Shown: piece after piece, positions 18,262 through 29,250 of the stretch
How the letters are laid out: each line of letters starts with the position of its first letter
Numbering within the stretch: position 1 is the first letter of the stretch
DNA from: Ophiura sarsii
Lineage: Eukaryota > Echinodermata > Ophiuroidea > Amphilepidida > Ophiuridae
Direction of reading: 5' to 3'
DNA length: 64,000 bases
Assembly (NCBI GenBank): GCA_035610835.1
Contig: CM069454.1
Coordinates: 67,521,291-67,585,290 of the forward strand
The notes under the pieces: generated by a model
The model's input: the letters and a program-made list of their open reading frames with translations, nothing else
Told to the model about the DNA's origin: nothing
The model's database searches: none
Program-made: the position numbers and the translations under genes

Positions 18262-18611
18262 GTTATTATATTTGTTTTTCTCAATAAAAAAATACCTCCA
18301 TTTGGTAATTTATACCAAAAGAGGTTTTTGTGTCTAGTCCCAAAGCAAATCGAAGCTGTGGTAGCGTTGACCAAAGCCGGTAATATTTTGTTTTCTGTCA
18401 GCCGGTTGCCTAGACTAGAGGGTGCAAAAAATCGTCGATCATCGCTAAGCTTGATAACGCATGATTTTCCGTAGATCGTGTCAATAAACTCAAACTCGGT
18501 GATTTCGTAAATTTCGCCTATTTCAAGATCCGTCCGTTTTGCGATTTCTCGTTTGGCTTCTTGTTCGGCTACGCGATTTTTGAATTCTTGTTTCGATATT
18601 TTGCTCGTCAT
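18237..18611 (-). CDS. Small viral-block protein, unknown
   Basis: A 124-codon frame with a charged N-terminus (KNRVAEQEAKREIAKRT) and a small beta-rich core (YEITEFEFIDTIYGKSCVIKL, then FFAPSSLGN). This resembles an unnamed small protein family recalled from Polinton-like elements, possibly an OB-like fold; that is a guess. The last 30 or so residues are rich in N, I and K, and may be a frame-shifted tail. The leader is TTTTTAAAAAAAA and the gene ends in the 18218 hairpin. It is the rightmost gene that I can link to the viral element. Confidence 0.45.
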   Translation of the reverse strand: MTSKISKQEFKNRVAEQEAKREIAKRTDLEIGEIYEITEFEFIDTIYGKSCVIKLSDDRRFFAPSSLGNRLTENKILPALVNATTASICFGTRHKNLFWYKLPNGGIFLLRKTNIITKNYLFRI

Positions 18612-18793
18612 TTTTTTTTAAAAATCAAATTCGATTTTCTTAAATTTTTTATTTTTATTTTTAAGAGGCTAATTTTGAGAGGATTTTTTTGCTGTGTAAA
18701 AATGGGTCAGAAATCAATTTTCTCCTGTGTAAAATGCCCTGTGTAAAATCATGGCAGGTAATAAGAGGGCTAATGGGAGGCTAATTTACAGAG

Positions 18794-20505
18794 GGTCATG
18801 TTTTTTATACTGGGTACAATTTGTGTTACATGTCCATTTTTCCATAAATTAGGTTCCTTTTTCAGTTTATGCATTATATCTGAAAAAGTTTACATTTAAA
18901 GTTGGTAAAAATATACATATTCTGAAAGCATATACTGTAACGGATGCAAATAGCATACAATCAAGTTGATTATACAGGGTGGTCCGAAATTGTACAGGGT
19001 GTAACAAGCAAAATCTTCTTAAAAAAGAAGGGTTACAATAATTACTTCCACTATGTATATGAAGTGATGAGAGAAAAGTTCAGTACAGATTTAAAGTAGT
19101 TTAATACAATACCCATCCAGACATATGCAAATTAAATTTCATTACGAATCTGAAATTCTACATACAGGGTGTCTACAAATTTGTTTATTTAGTTCCAGAA
19201 AAATGCTTCTATTACTACATACATACAAAGACTAGTATTTTAACAAAATTCAAGTAGATTTCAAATAAAAATGCATCAATTACATGTACATGAACATTGA
19301 TTGATTTTAAAAGTCACCCTTTTCTAACATATAGGGTGTTTAAAACATTAATTTATAGGTATACATGATTATCCACAACTTTACATTTTACATTCCAATT
19401 TGATGTGGCAAATGCTTAAAGTGGTATGAGTTTCAAATAATGTTCAATAAAAAGGGGCCCTTTAACTACAGGGTGACTCAAATTTTCCCAATGGCACTTG
19501 TTTAGTGGCATACAATTAATTGCGTTCATTCTTCTTGTACCTTCATGATGTGCAAAGCACATTCAAATGAACAAATTAGGTTAGTTTCCATAATGTTTGA
19601 ACCCGGTATTCAAATTTCAAGAGTCTGATTTAATTTTGAAATATAATTGTTTTCGTTTTAAGTTGTATTCAACATATAGGGTGATCCAATGTTGATTGGC
19701 AAACTGCTAAATGCTGGTCATCCTATACTAGGTCAGGTCAGTTGCATTCCTAAGAATTTAATAATTCTCCTGAGTTTACAAGCTTGATGAAAACCAGCAG
19801 TTTTTTACTTATTTGGTAACACAGTTAAGTAAAAGTAATAACACCACACTTAAACGCATTTAACAAAATGTGCTAATTAACATCCAGACAATACAGAATA
19901 CATGAGGTTAATTACATATCTTCTTTTAATTTTTAATTAAATAGTTAAATTTATTTATTCAAAAGGGTACCTCAACCTTTCTATATTTTTAAAATGGACA
20001 GTTTGGTGCAGGCAATTAAATGTTTGCATACATTTGCAAACTGCGACCAACTTACGTTTCTTAACATTTTTTTGAGCTTCTTATTTAATGCTAATTAATG
20101 ATTCCTTAATTAACTAATTATATTTTTAATTCAAATATACTTCAATAATGTTATGTTTTCAATATAGAATTGTACCAAGAGTGAAACCAGTGCATTTTAT
20201 GTTTGCCCAATGTATATTGCACCATACTTGTTCAACTATGCACTCCTCCTCCTCCACATACTCCTCCTCCACATACTCCTCCACCCCTGACTAATTAGGT
20301 TTAACGAACTATTGTAATTAACAGAACCATGGTAGTTTATATTTTTCTTTTTAAAATAAAGGCCAAATACTTTCTCATCAAAATAAGACAAAATTTAAGT
20401 ATGTGTGATAAAGAATAGCCAAAATATATGCATGCAAAGTAATAATATGTAGTGCAAATGTAACAGATCCACCTTTTTTGGGTACCCAGTATAAAAAACA
20501 TGACC
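18794..20505. mobile_element. 1.7 kb block with 24-bp inverted ends
   Basis: GGTCATGTTTTTTATACTGG plus GTAC at 18794-18817 is repeated exactly in inverse at 20482-20505. Outside both arms lie direct copies of TTTTTTGCTGTGTAAA. The interior is AT-rich, non-coding and has six (A/T)AGGGTG motifs at about 20-200 bp intervals. A non-autonomous DNA transposon is likely; the target duplication is unclear. Confidence 0.5.
20237..20285 (+). repeat. CTCCTCCACATA microsatellite
   Basis: CTCCTCCTCC(ACATACTCCTCCTCC) repeats two to three times. Confidence 0.8.
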
Positions 20506-20933
20506 AGAGGCATTTTTTGCTGTGTAAATTAGGTCCAGCCCTAGGGATAGTTTTTTGAGAGGAGGTCCTGTGGATAAAGGGGTCTTAGGGATGTTTACAC
20601 AGGAAAGTGACAGAAATGAGCCAGAATCCTTCATTTACATCTACTCTAGTATTGCTTCAGTAATCCTTGAGATGGACCTTGAAAGTTGGGAAAGGTTTCT
20701 GAAAAATCTGTTCTGTATTTTGGTAAAACCAATAAACGCGTGGAAAGTGTTAACGTATAACAATGCTACACCGAGATGAATAACACAAAGGTGCAATTTA
20801 AATGTTCTCACTTTGGTTTAGAACACGCGGGATGGTATGACAGGTACGTTTGTGTATAATCATGATAATGGGTTACATTGATCAATTAACTGTGAGTCGT
20901 CGCTACCAGTTGATCAATAAGTAGAACACGTGT

Positions 20934-21005
20934 GGGTGTGGTCCAGTGGAATAGTTGCCGGTCTCCTAATCATAAGGTTGTGAGTTCTAGCCCCGCTGGC
21001 GCCAA
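20934..21005 (+). repeat. tRNA-derived SINE head
   Basis: An A-box-like TGGTCCAGTGGAATAG and a B-box-like TGAGTTCTAGCCCC stand at tRNA spacing with a CTAATCATAAGG anticodon arm between. An A-rich tail follows by 21100-21130. This is the plan of a tRNA-derived SINE. Confidence 0.6.
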
Positions 21006-21711
21006 TGTGTTTGTGTCCTTTTTGGACATGGCACTTAGTCTACATTGCCTATTAGGGGGTTACTATAGGGGGTTATGTATGTTTGTTAATCAAGGTAAAA
21101 TTAGAGAAAAAAAGTGAAAATTAAAAAGAAGAACGCTGATTTAGCTGCTGCTTGGACGTTGCATTGTTTAATAATGTATTTGATTTGTAATGTTGTTACA
21201 ATTCAGCCGGTTGGCTGCGATGACAATACTAAATTTAGACCTCTAAAAAAAAATTAAAAACAAGAATTTGCTACACCGAGGCTGTTGGGAAAAAAAAACT
21301 ATGCTAAATCGAAAAATTGACTTTGTTTTGGTTTTCGACTTCTATCTTTGTTAATACTATTCAGTCGATTTTCACGTGCAATATCTGAAATTAGGCCTAA
21401 AACAAGTCATTTCTTTTCAACTTTAAATTCTAACTTGAAGTGCATTACACAATGTATAACACAAGTAAAACGATTTTATAACCTTTATATAGATGTCATT
21501 TTATTTTATTTCAATCAGCGGAAATTTTAAAAGTAAAATTATTTTAAAAAATTAAAAAAATTATAATAATATATTTCATATTATGTATATACCGCAGTTC
21601 TAAAGGGGAATAATAACTGTAACACATAAAGTGAAAATAATGTCGAGTTTAATCCCCATATTATATGTAAGATCCGTATCCGTGAGTCAAATTTACCTAA
21701 TTATGCAGTAC

Positions 21712-21960
21712 ATATCGAGGGTTGAGCGCCAGAAGGCCGTAACTCAACTTTTGGACAAAATGAGATTTAGGTACCAAAATAATCCATATAACCCACAGCT
21801 TTTAAGAACAATAAAGACTTGCTCATAAACACTCTCAATTGAAGATGATGGCCAATTCCACATATCCCCAATTCAAACGCAACCAGTAGGGTCCCAAATA
21901 TTCAAAGGTTATTATCTCACAATAGCCTTTTTGAGTTAAGGCCTTTTGGCGCTCAACCCA
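21712..21960. repeat. Inverted repeat, arms about 36 bp
   Basis: ATATCGAGGGTTGAGCGCC and following bases (from about 21713) recur inverted at about 21932-21968 (GGCGCTCAACCCACGATAT). The spacer is about 180 bp. A small palindromic element is likely. Confidence 0.6.
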
Positions 21961-23189
21961 CGATATATTAGGATTATCAAAAATTGTTCAAACTTTTGAC
22001 AAAATGCAAACAGTTTCAACGATTTCAGGTAAACAGGCTTTAGATATTAGTAAACATGACGGATCTAATATTCACACGGGAATCCATGGGAATCCTAACT
22101 TTTTAAGAACATTTAGGATCCCATTTGGTTTCATTTTTGAGCAATTTTCGCGACCTTGACTGTCACAGCTCTGGGGCCTATAATGTTTCCCAATTATGTT
22201 CGCAATTGATATTATTACGTGCCTTTATACATAAGGCATAGTATCTCCTTATATGCAAACCAAAAGGTTTTGAAATATTAACTCAATATAACTATTTTGA
22301 AAGCAATGTTGTGTAGAAATAAGATTGAAAAAAGTATTTTAATAGCTAAATAATACACCCACACATATCTAGTGGAACACTATTATAATTATGTTCCTCA
22401 AAAAAATTTAGTTTAAAAAGTCGCATGGCACTTTTGGCATTTTGGATCTGCTTTGGGCCAACTGTGTATCCGGCGTCTGTATATCCCCGGTACGATTCCA
22501 AGTTGGAGTATCATCCATTAATAATCTATGCAGACCTCTTCTGGCTCAGGACCGGGAACATTACCTTTGAAAAAAGACAAAAACAAATGTATTATTATCA
22601 AAGGGCCAGCATTATCCCTAATTAGTTTCCAATTAGGAAATAAACTACTAGGCAACTATCATTTTTACAATGCAAATTAAATGTGATATATTCAATATGG
22701 GAGAGGTTATTTGAGGATATTGACGTTACTTCCCCCGCCAATACTGGCGTAGAAGTTGGCTTTTTTGAGCTCGTACGCTATAAATAACCATGATAACGGA
22801 ACAACTCATCGTACCGTGATAGGTGACGAGCATGTAACCATGTATTTACGTCATCAACGGCAAGAAGAGATCAATTGAGATATGTACCTTCGACCACAGC
22901 TATTACATACGGAAACAAACAGCTGTCTTGGCGGGAACCAAGTTGTTCGACCTATTATCTCGCCAACATTTAAATTTTTTATCAATAAATTATAGTTTCT
23001 TGCCGGCAAACCAATTAGTTGTTTGCGCTGACCGAGAAATTCGACCAATATAAAGTTCCAATTTAGAAACCTGGATTACTCTTACAGTCAAACGCACAGT
23101 TCTAAACTTCTTTTACATTCCCTGTTCTTTAATATTTATAACCGAACAGCCAAAGGTTATAATAACCGAACAGCCAGAGGTTTATTCAA

Positions 23190-23303
23190 AGAAAATTAAA
23201 AGGGGAAGAGAAAACGTAAAAGGAGGAAATAGGAGAAAAAGGAGAAAAGGGAGAAAAAAAGAAAAGGAAAATACACATAAAGAAGAAGGAAAAAGGGAAC
23301 GAA
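23190..23303 (+). repeat. Polypurine tract of about 110 bases
   Basis: Almost only A and G (GGAGAAAAAGGAGAAAAGGG type), preceded by two copies of AATAACCGAACAGCCA(A/G)AGG. It could form triplex DNA. Confidence 0.8.
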
Positions 23304-23678
23304 GCTGGAAGCATGGATCTTGTAGAACGGTGATTATGTCAATAAGCCATTTCATGTTGCCACAAGTCTCGCAGACACGCAGTGACCCAGCCCATCATTG
23401 CCAATGTCCCATTCCAATCCCAGTTACGAGAGATGGGGTAGGCATAAACCATTGAAATATTACAAATAATAAAAAGACGGGTGGGCAAAATTGTTGGCTT
23501 TTTGGCCCGCTTGGCGCTTTAGACTAGTGTAAATTTAGACCCCATTACGGAATAAAGCTGTATAATCCTTTAATCCGTCAATAGAGGATTTTGTGCCAGG
23601 TTAATTCTGTGCTGTCTTACACCAGAGATAAACCAGATTTCGAACCGATCGTCCACAGTCACCGTCTAAAGTACCTAC

Positions 23679-23886
23679 CATGCTCTGTTAGCAAATTATC
23701 ACATATTTGCTGGTACTCGGGGGACTCCAACAGCTGTTTCAGCGCTGGATCGAACCACTTGATTATAGAATTGTCCTTACGAGCCATCAACGCGTATCCT
23801 CCACTAGCACAGGAGAAGCCGTCGGAGACTACTTCAACCTCGTCCTGGGACTGGAATACTGTTACGCTATTTACACCGGCGTCCAC
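23679..23886 (-). CDS. Solute-binding-domain gene, exon 7
   Basis: Acceptor CCCAG ends at 23887 and donor GTAGGT begins at 23678. The 208 bases continue the frame of exon 6 in phase 0 and encode residues 217-285 plus one base. They include VDAGVNSVTVFQ, SCASGGYALMARKDN and WFDPALKQLLESPEYQQIC, the second lobe of a periplasmic-binding-protein-like domain including its final helix. The last exon, starting with two bases, was not identified. Confidence 0.8.
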
Positions 23887-23958
23887 CTGGGAAATTAACA
23901 ATCAGTCAAACAAGTGAATCTGCTGCCCATTGGCATAGCCAGGATTATGTATGGCAGG

Positions 23959-24137
23959 TGTTACAGGATTCATATCCTGTATTATAATGTATTAATAGAT
24001 CAACAGATCTAGCGCCTATATCACGCATGCGCAGTATTAATACATTGAGTCTAATAACATGTCATCTTAAGATAAACCACGATGTCAAGAGTGTTTGTTT
24101 ATTTACGTAGATAAATCCAATACAAGATCGCGTAACA
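23959..24137 (+). repeat. Left LTR
   Basis: 179 bp, TGTTACAGG to CGTAACA, nearly identical to 29068-29245; followed by the primer-binding site. Confidence 0.85.
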
Positions 24138-24944
24138 TGGTGTCAGAGTGGGATTTGACATTGTATATTGCTCCCGCCCATATTGAACCAGGTTTTGATG
24201 CCAAGGATCAGGCAGACCGCATTCGATCAGTTAATGAGGTCTCGTTCTCCGTTTACAATCCTCGTTTTTCGCGAGATTTCCGATTTGACCCGCGAAATGA
24301 GGACGAGGTCAATTTTCTGACCTGAAAGAAGCCCTACAAAATTATTGATAATGATCACGTGACCCACGTAATCGATACAAAATGGCGAAATGTTGAAAGT
24401 AAAGTGTTCAGAGAGCATAATTGTTTAGGTTTCTATCCACATTAATCCTTCGTTTTCTTAAATTCATCATGGTTATTAGCGCAAAATTATCAACCGGAAG
24501 TAGATAATCGTTCGTAAAATGACTCCAAAAGTTGCTAGTTCCAGGTCGTCTTAACACATTTCGAGGAATTTCACGGCGATATTCATGTAGAGGAGAAAAT
24601 TTCCTATCGGATTGTCGATGTCTGCCTTTGGATTATAAGTTTTAGATTGTCAACAATGTCTGCTAAACTGAGCCGCTTATAATTTGCTTGAATCACGATT
24701 TCCATCGAAAATACGTGATTTCAGTACTACGTGCTGCGAGTGCGACTATACGCATACATGTATTGTATTATAGCGATGGTATCGAATACTACACACACCA
24801 TACACACGGTCTACACATGCTACACGTACAGTCACAGTCACAGTGCAGTATGGCTACAGTACAGAACTACTTGTATTGTAGTACTAGTAGTATCATGGAT
24901 GGACTTATATCAGACCTATAGGCTATGCAGAACAAAAGCCGCAT

Positions 24945-25300
24945 GCGTACAAGAAAGTCGCAGGCGTACAAGAAAGTCGCATTCGTACAAGAAAGCCGCA
25001 TTCGTACAAGAAAGCCGCATTCGTACAAGAAAGTCGCAGGCGTACAAGAAAGTCGCAGGCGTACAAGAAAGGTGCAGGCGTACAAGAAAGTCGCAGGCGT
25101 ACAAGAAAGCCGCATTCGTACAAGAAAGCCGCATTCGTACAAGAAAGTCGCAGGCGTACAAGAAAGTCGCAGGCGTACACGAAAGTCGCAGGCGTACAAG
25201 AAAGGTGCAGGCGTACAAGAAAGCCGCATGCGTACAAGAAAGTCGCAGGCGTACAAGAGATTCGCAGGCATTCAAAAGAGGCGCAGGCGTACAAAAAAGC
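24945..25300 (+). repeat. 19-bp minisatellite inside the LTR element
   Basis: About 18-19 copies of CGTACAAGAAAGTCGCAGG and its variant CGTACAAGAAAGCCGCATT. Because 19 is not a multiple of 3 and the unit has no stop, frames stay open on both strands, which gives spurious repetitive ORFs. Confidence 0.9.
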
Positions 25301-26189
25301 CGCTTTCAAGAAGGAAAAAAAAGTCCAGATCCAATTCCCAGCCCAGTCCCGATAACAAATTGTTGCCCCCCCCCTCAAAAAAAAGGTAGAAATCTCTTTA
25401 AATTTGTGTCTCTTTTCACCTTTCACTTCTCTACTAGTATTTCTTTCTGTGTGTCGTGTCATTCATTTAAATCAATGAGTCAGGTTTCTCAGTTCATTCA
25501 TACAAATGCACGCCCTATTTTATAAAATAAATAAAATACCCTTTAAAAATCTGACCTTTTTTGCGGGTATAAATAATTATTATTAAAAGTTTTCATTGTA
25601 AATTATTTATTCCAAGGCAAATAACTTATTAACAGTATTGTGAATGGAAAATACATGTAATATTAAAAGAAAATATTTTAAAGGGCATTCTTGTTTGATT
25701 TACGTAATTTGACCTCCGACCCAAGATTGACCGGATTGACCAATCGGAGGCCAGATATTTCGTCAACAAACCAGAATAAAAAATGGATGATTACCTCGTC
25801 AATAAAACGCTACAAAGTGCTAGTTCTAGCCTGTCTTAACGGACATGAAAAATAATGACCATAAGTTTCAAAGAGAAAACATATTTTTACACCAAGTGTA
25901 TAGCTTGGCTTCTTGGATTAAAGTCAAAAAGGTATGTTTTGAAGCGAAATTACGACGGGTTAAATTATGGAAGCTTACTTGAAATTTACGGTCGTGATTT
26001 TAATCAAAATTGAATCCTTTTTCAAACGAAAATTTGCTTCTTTGGATTAAAAAAGTTGACAGAAACATCTTAGCTATCATATTGGGGGCATAATTTGTAT
26101 TAAAAGCAATCTTAATGGGTGATAAAAAAAAGAAATGAAGCTCATGTCAGAACTCATTAATATTCATGAGTTGTGAAACTCTACGAAAT

Positions 26190-26560
26190 TCTATGCATAC
26201 GAGTCTAGTAAACGGAAGCAGTTAGCGACGGACTGCGGTCTGCGTGGGATTCCTGAATTCATCAAGAAAAAACGATTTTAGCAACATTGTGTGGGCGTTA
26301 TTAAACAGAGGAAAAGTTTCGCAAGTGACAGACGAGAAAAGATTACACGAGCCACTGCGCATTGGATTTGACGCAGCTCGGCTACAGGCTGTAAATAACA
26401 CTTTGGCGAAGTAAATAAAACTTGGCGAGCGAGCAGCATTGCTTGAATTGCAAGAACGAGATCGGCGATGACAGTCAGTCGTTAGCGCGATCACTAATGA
26501 GAGATATGAGCTCTTTCTGTTATGAGGATCCCGTAGATTCTCGTAGTTCATTCTGTTACA
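26190..26560 (+). pseudogene. Possible decayed gag remnant
   Basis: A plus frame at about 26205-26280 reads KRKQLATDCGLRGIP before a stop, which resembles a SAP-like helix pair found at the start of some gag proteins. Further frames are broken. It is at the expected end of the element for a rearranged gag only loosely, so this is weak. Confidence 0.2.
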
Positions 26561-26883
26561 TTAGATGCTCGATCATTCGGAGATTCGAAATATTTAGGTG
26601 TGCTGACGTTAGTGAATGATGATCGAAATGATAGAACCCAGAACGCTTGACTTAATAGTTGACTACCTCTAGCCCATCTTACTGTATATGGGGCAAAGGT
26701 GCCAACAGTTTTGACAGGTTTAGACAATATTAATTTGATTGTTAGCTTTCAGTGTATGTGTTATTTTTATTTCAAATAAAATATGAGTCCCCAAAATTCC
26801 CCCAAATAACTCATTTTTGGTCGAATAAATCGATAGTTCACCACTGGCTCATTATCTATTGAACACGACGGTCGTTTCAATGA

Positions 26884-26965
26884 GTAGTCATGGCCGAGCG
26901 GTAAAGGCTATAGACTATAAATCTATTGGATTCTCCCCGCGCCGGTTCGAATCCTGCCTCACGAA
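26884..26965 (+). tRNA. tRNA-Ser-like gene with AUA anticodon, probably pseudogene
   Basis: GTAGTCATGGCCGAGCGGT has a good A box, and GGTTCGAATCC is a perfect B box. A long variable arm (TTGGATTCTCCCCGC) marks a class II (Ser/Leu type) tRNA. The anticodon stem ATAGA/TCTAT pairs perfectly with loop CTATAAA, giving anticodon AUA, which would read a Tyr codon rather than Ser. The T stem has one mismatch, and the 3' end (CTCACGA) does not pair with the 5' acceptor GTAGTCA. A tRNA pseudogene or SINE head is the best call. It lies inside the LTR element. Confidence 0.5.
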
Positions 26966-27808
26966 ATTTTGTTACAATAAGCGATTGGGTCTGTGTATTG
27001 GAACATGGCGTATATTTTTACTCCGCAAATGTTCATTCATGGATGTAATCGTCTACCTCCAGAGTATCTTACTGCATTATTTCCAAGATGTTTCACATTT
27101 TAATGTCGGGAACCTTATAAGCTTTGACGAGTTTACATTTTACAAATGTGTTATTTTTTCTTTGGGAGAAATTTGCTATCAAACACAATGTTAATATGTG
27201 GTAATTGTGCCGGTTTATCGAAAGGCAGGAAATACTGTTATTATATAAGAAATATATTGTTATATCCATTATCCTTTTTATTACCTGGAGTTCATGGGTT
27301 TTCTAAACCACAGTTCAAATGTTAGCCCATTAGACAATACCATGACGAAATGAGAAGGGTTTGAAATAAGCCGCTCCTAAACTAATTAGTATGCACAACC
27401 AACCGGAGTGCGTGTCTTCCGCAAGAAATCGTGCATATTTCATTTCACAGTGAACGCTTTTTGTGTGTGCTAACGACTGACTGATGATGATAAAGACAAC
27501 TCATCCAGCGAGAACAAATATGATAGTTCATCGTGACTCGTGAGAGAACTAGTTCAAGCTTAATAAAATATACAAGCAGAGACTGAAAGTGAAAGAATAG
27601 AATTTATCCAGCAAGAAGGACTAAAATAAAAGGCTGTTGATAGACTGTGATGAAATAACTGTTTGATAAATAAGAATTGCGATTACCAGCATGAGTTCTT
27701 GGTAAGCCATTCAACCAAAATGAGTTTCGAATGTAAGCCCAGGATCTGGTAAGCCATCCAACAATGAATGTTCAGGATGTAATTCCAGAAAAGAGAAACT
27801 TTGCTACA

Positions 27809-28386
27809 TATATACACAAAGAATTAAGTTAAGCACCCCCTAATATATGTATACATTGGCATATATTCTAAGGTATGTGAGATCAAATAATAATGATTGG
27901 TATGACATTAGCAATTATCCATTGATGAAATGCAGATGAGTGCACTCATCTGTGACGCCCATCGCTCGTGTTATCATCCACGTGGTCGTAGGTCGTAGGG
28001 TTGAGTCAGTGATCCGATCACGTGGGTCCTACACACGTTATTGACGCAAAGATCGCTAGAGGTCTTCTCAGAACAATGACTGTACGTTAGAAAACATAAA
28101 CGTCATCCACACTGTCCGTGATGGACCTATAGCTCCATACTTAAATTGAGGTGAAAATATGCCTAAAATTCCCAAAAAATGTCACCTTAAATTATTCAGA
28201 ATAAAATATTGAAAACGGCATGATTGTTATGTTTTTATGTGACCATAATATCACTTCTCCAGAAAATATAGCAATATCATGGGTATACTACACTGTTTTG
28301 ACGACAACAAACTTGTAATGTGCGAGGTTGTAAAAAAACGGGGGGGGGGGGGGGGGGGGTGCTTAACTTAATTCTTTGTGTATATA
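27809..28386. mobile_element. Inverted-repeat element nested in the LTR element
   Basis: TATACACAAAGAATTAAGTT plus AAGCACCCC at 27811-27839 recurs inverted at about 28356-28384, next to a 20-base G run. The interior of about 515 bp is non-coding. A MITE is likely. Confidence 0.55.
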
Positions 28387-29067
28387 AGCCGTTCAGCGAT
28401 AGAATGCAACGTAGCTGAGATAAGCGATAGATTGGTATGGTAAGCTGTACAACGATGATAGATGCAGTTTATAATGAAACACCAGCAACGACGCTTGATA
28501 AAGACTGGTATGGTGAGAAAAAATTCTATGAACAGTAAATAGTCTACGAGAATGTTATGATACACAGAGCCTTGACGGAGAGAAATAATATAGGAAATGA
28601 ACTTGTCGATGATGTTTCGCTTCGCTGAAAGAAAGCTACAAAATGATAAGACAATGTTCGAGACGTCCCTGCTGAGACTGATATAAATACTAACTCTGCT
28701 GAGAAAGAGAGCTGCAAAGAAAGAATGAAAATGGATTGCAACATCTGAATAAGAATAATATAATAGGCCATAGGATGCCTTAGCAGATTGCAATATTTGT
28801 TTATACAAATATTCTCTTTAAGAATAAAAGGCTACCATACATAATAAAGCCACCTCTTATTTTTCATAACAGAGGAAGATGGACAATAATATGGATTATT
28901 ATCTGAACTTTAGATTCAACAACAGACTGTTTAATAATGACTGTGCTCACAAAGAAGCATACTGTTTATTTCAAATAACTTGACAGTTGATATCTACTTG
29001 ATTACATCATAATCATATTATATATAAATGCATTGACTATAAATCTACTTCCATAAAGGAAGGGAGA

Positions 29068-29245
29068 TGTTACAGGATTCATATCCTGTATTATAATGTA
29101 TTAATAGATCAACAGATCTAGCGCCTATATCACGCATGCGCAGTATTAATACATTGAGTCTAATAACATGTCATCTAAGATAAACCACGACCTCAAGAGT
29201 GTCTCATTATTTACGTAGATAAATCTAATACTAGATCGCGTAACA
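29068..29245 (+). repeat. Right LTR
   Basis: 178 bp copy of the left LTR, with a one-base deletion and several substitutions; preceded by a purine tract and followed by GCAGG. Confidence 0.85.
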
Positions 29246-29250
29246 GCAGG

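Larger units (their letters stand above)
18612..23678. other. Gene-free repeat region
   Basis: No coding exon was identified. It contains a 1.7 kb block bounded by inverted repeats (18794-20505), TACAGGGTG-type motifs, a tRNA-like SINE (20934-21005), an inverted repeat (21712-21960) and a purine tract (23190-23303). The missing last exon of the solute-binding gene could lie here. Confidence 0.5.
23959..29245 (+). mobile_element. Non-autonomous LTR retrotransposon with intact ends
   Basis: Two direct LTRs (23959-24137 and 29068-29245) of about 179 bp both begin TGTTACAGG and end CGTAACA. The 5-bp target duplication GCAGG flanks the element (23954-23958 and 29246-29250). A primer-binding site TGGTGTCAGAGTGGGA follows the left LTR (24138-24153), and a purine tract AAAGGAAGGGAGA precedes the right LTR. 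The 4.9 kb interior has no reverse transcriptase, integrase or intact gag. It holds a 19-bp minisatellite, a tRNA-like gene and a 27809-28386 inverted repeat. The LTRs differ at about eight sites. It sits in intron 6 of the solute-binding gene, 72 bp from exon 7. Confidence 0.85.

Noticed and set aside
22425..23048. Candidate terminal exons of the solute-binding gene
   Set aside because: Frames after possible acceptors (about 22475, 22780 and 23030) open only for 15-30 codons and show no family residues; not supported.
24731..25525. Long overlapping ORFs of 119-264 codons on both strands
   Set aside because: They come from a 19-bp minisatellite that lacks stops; no conserved domain, and open on both strands at once.
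28368..28808. Minus-strand ORF of 146 codons inside the LTR element
   Set aside because: Hydrophobic and low complexity, with no gag or polymerase motif; overlaps the inverted repeat arm.
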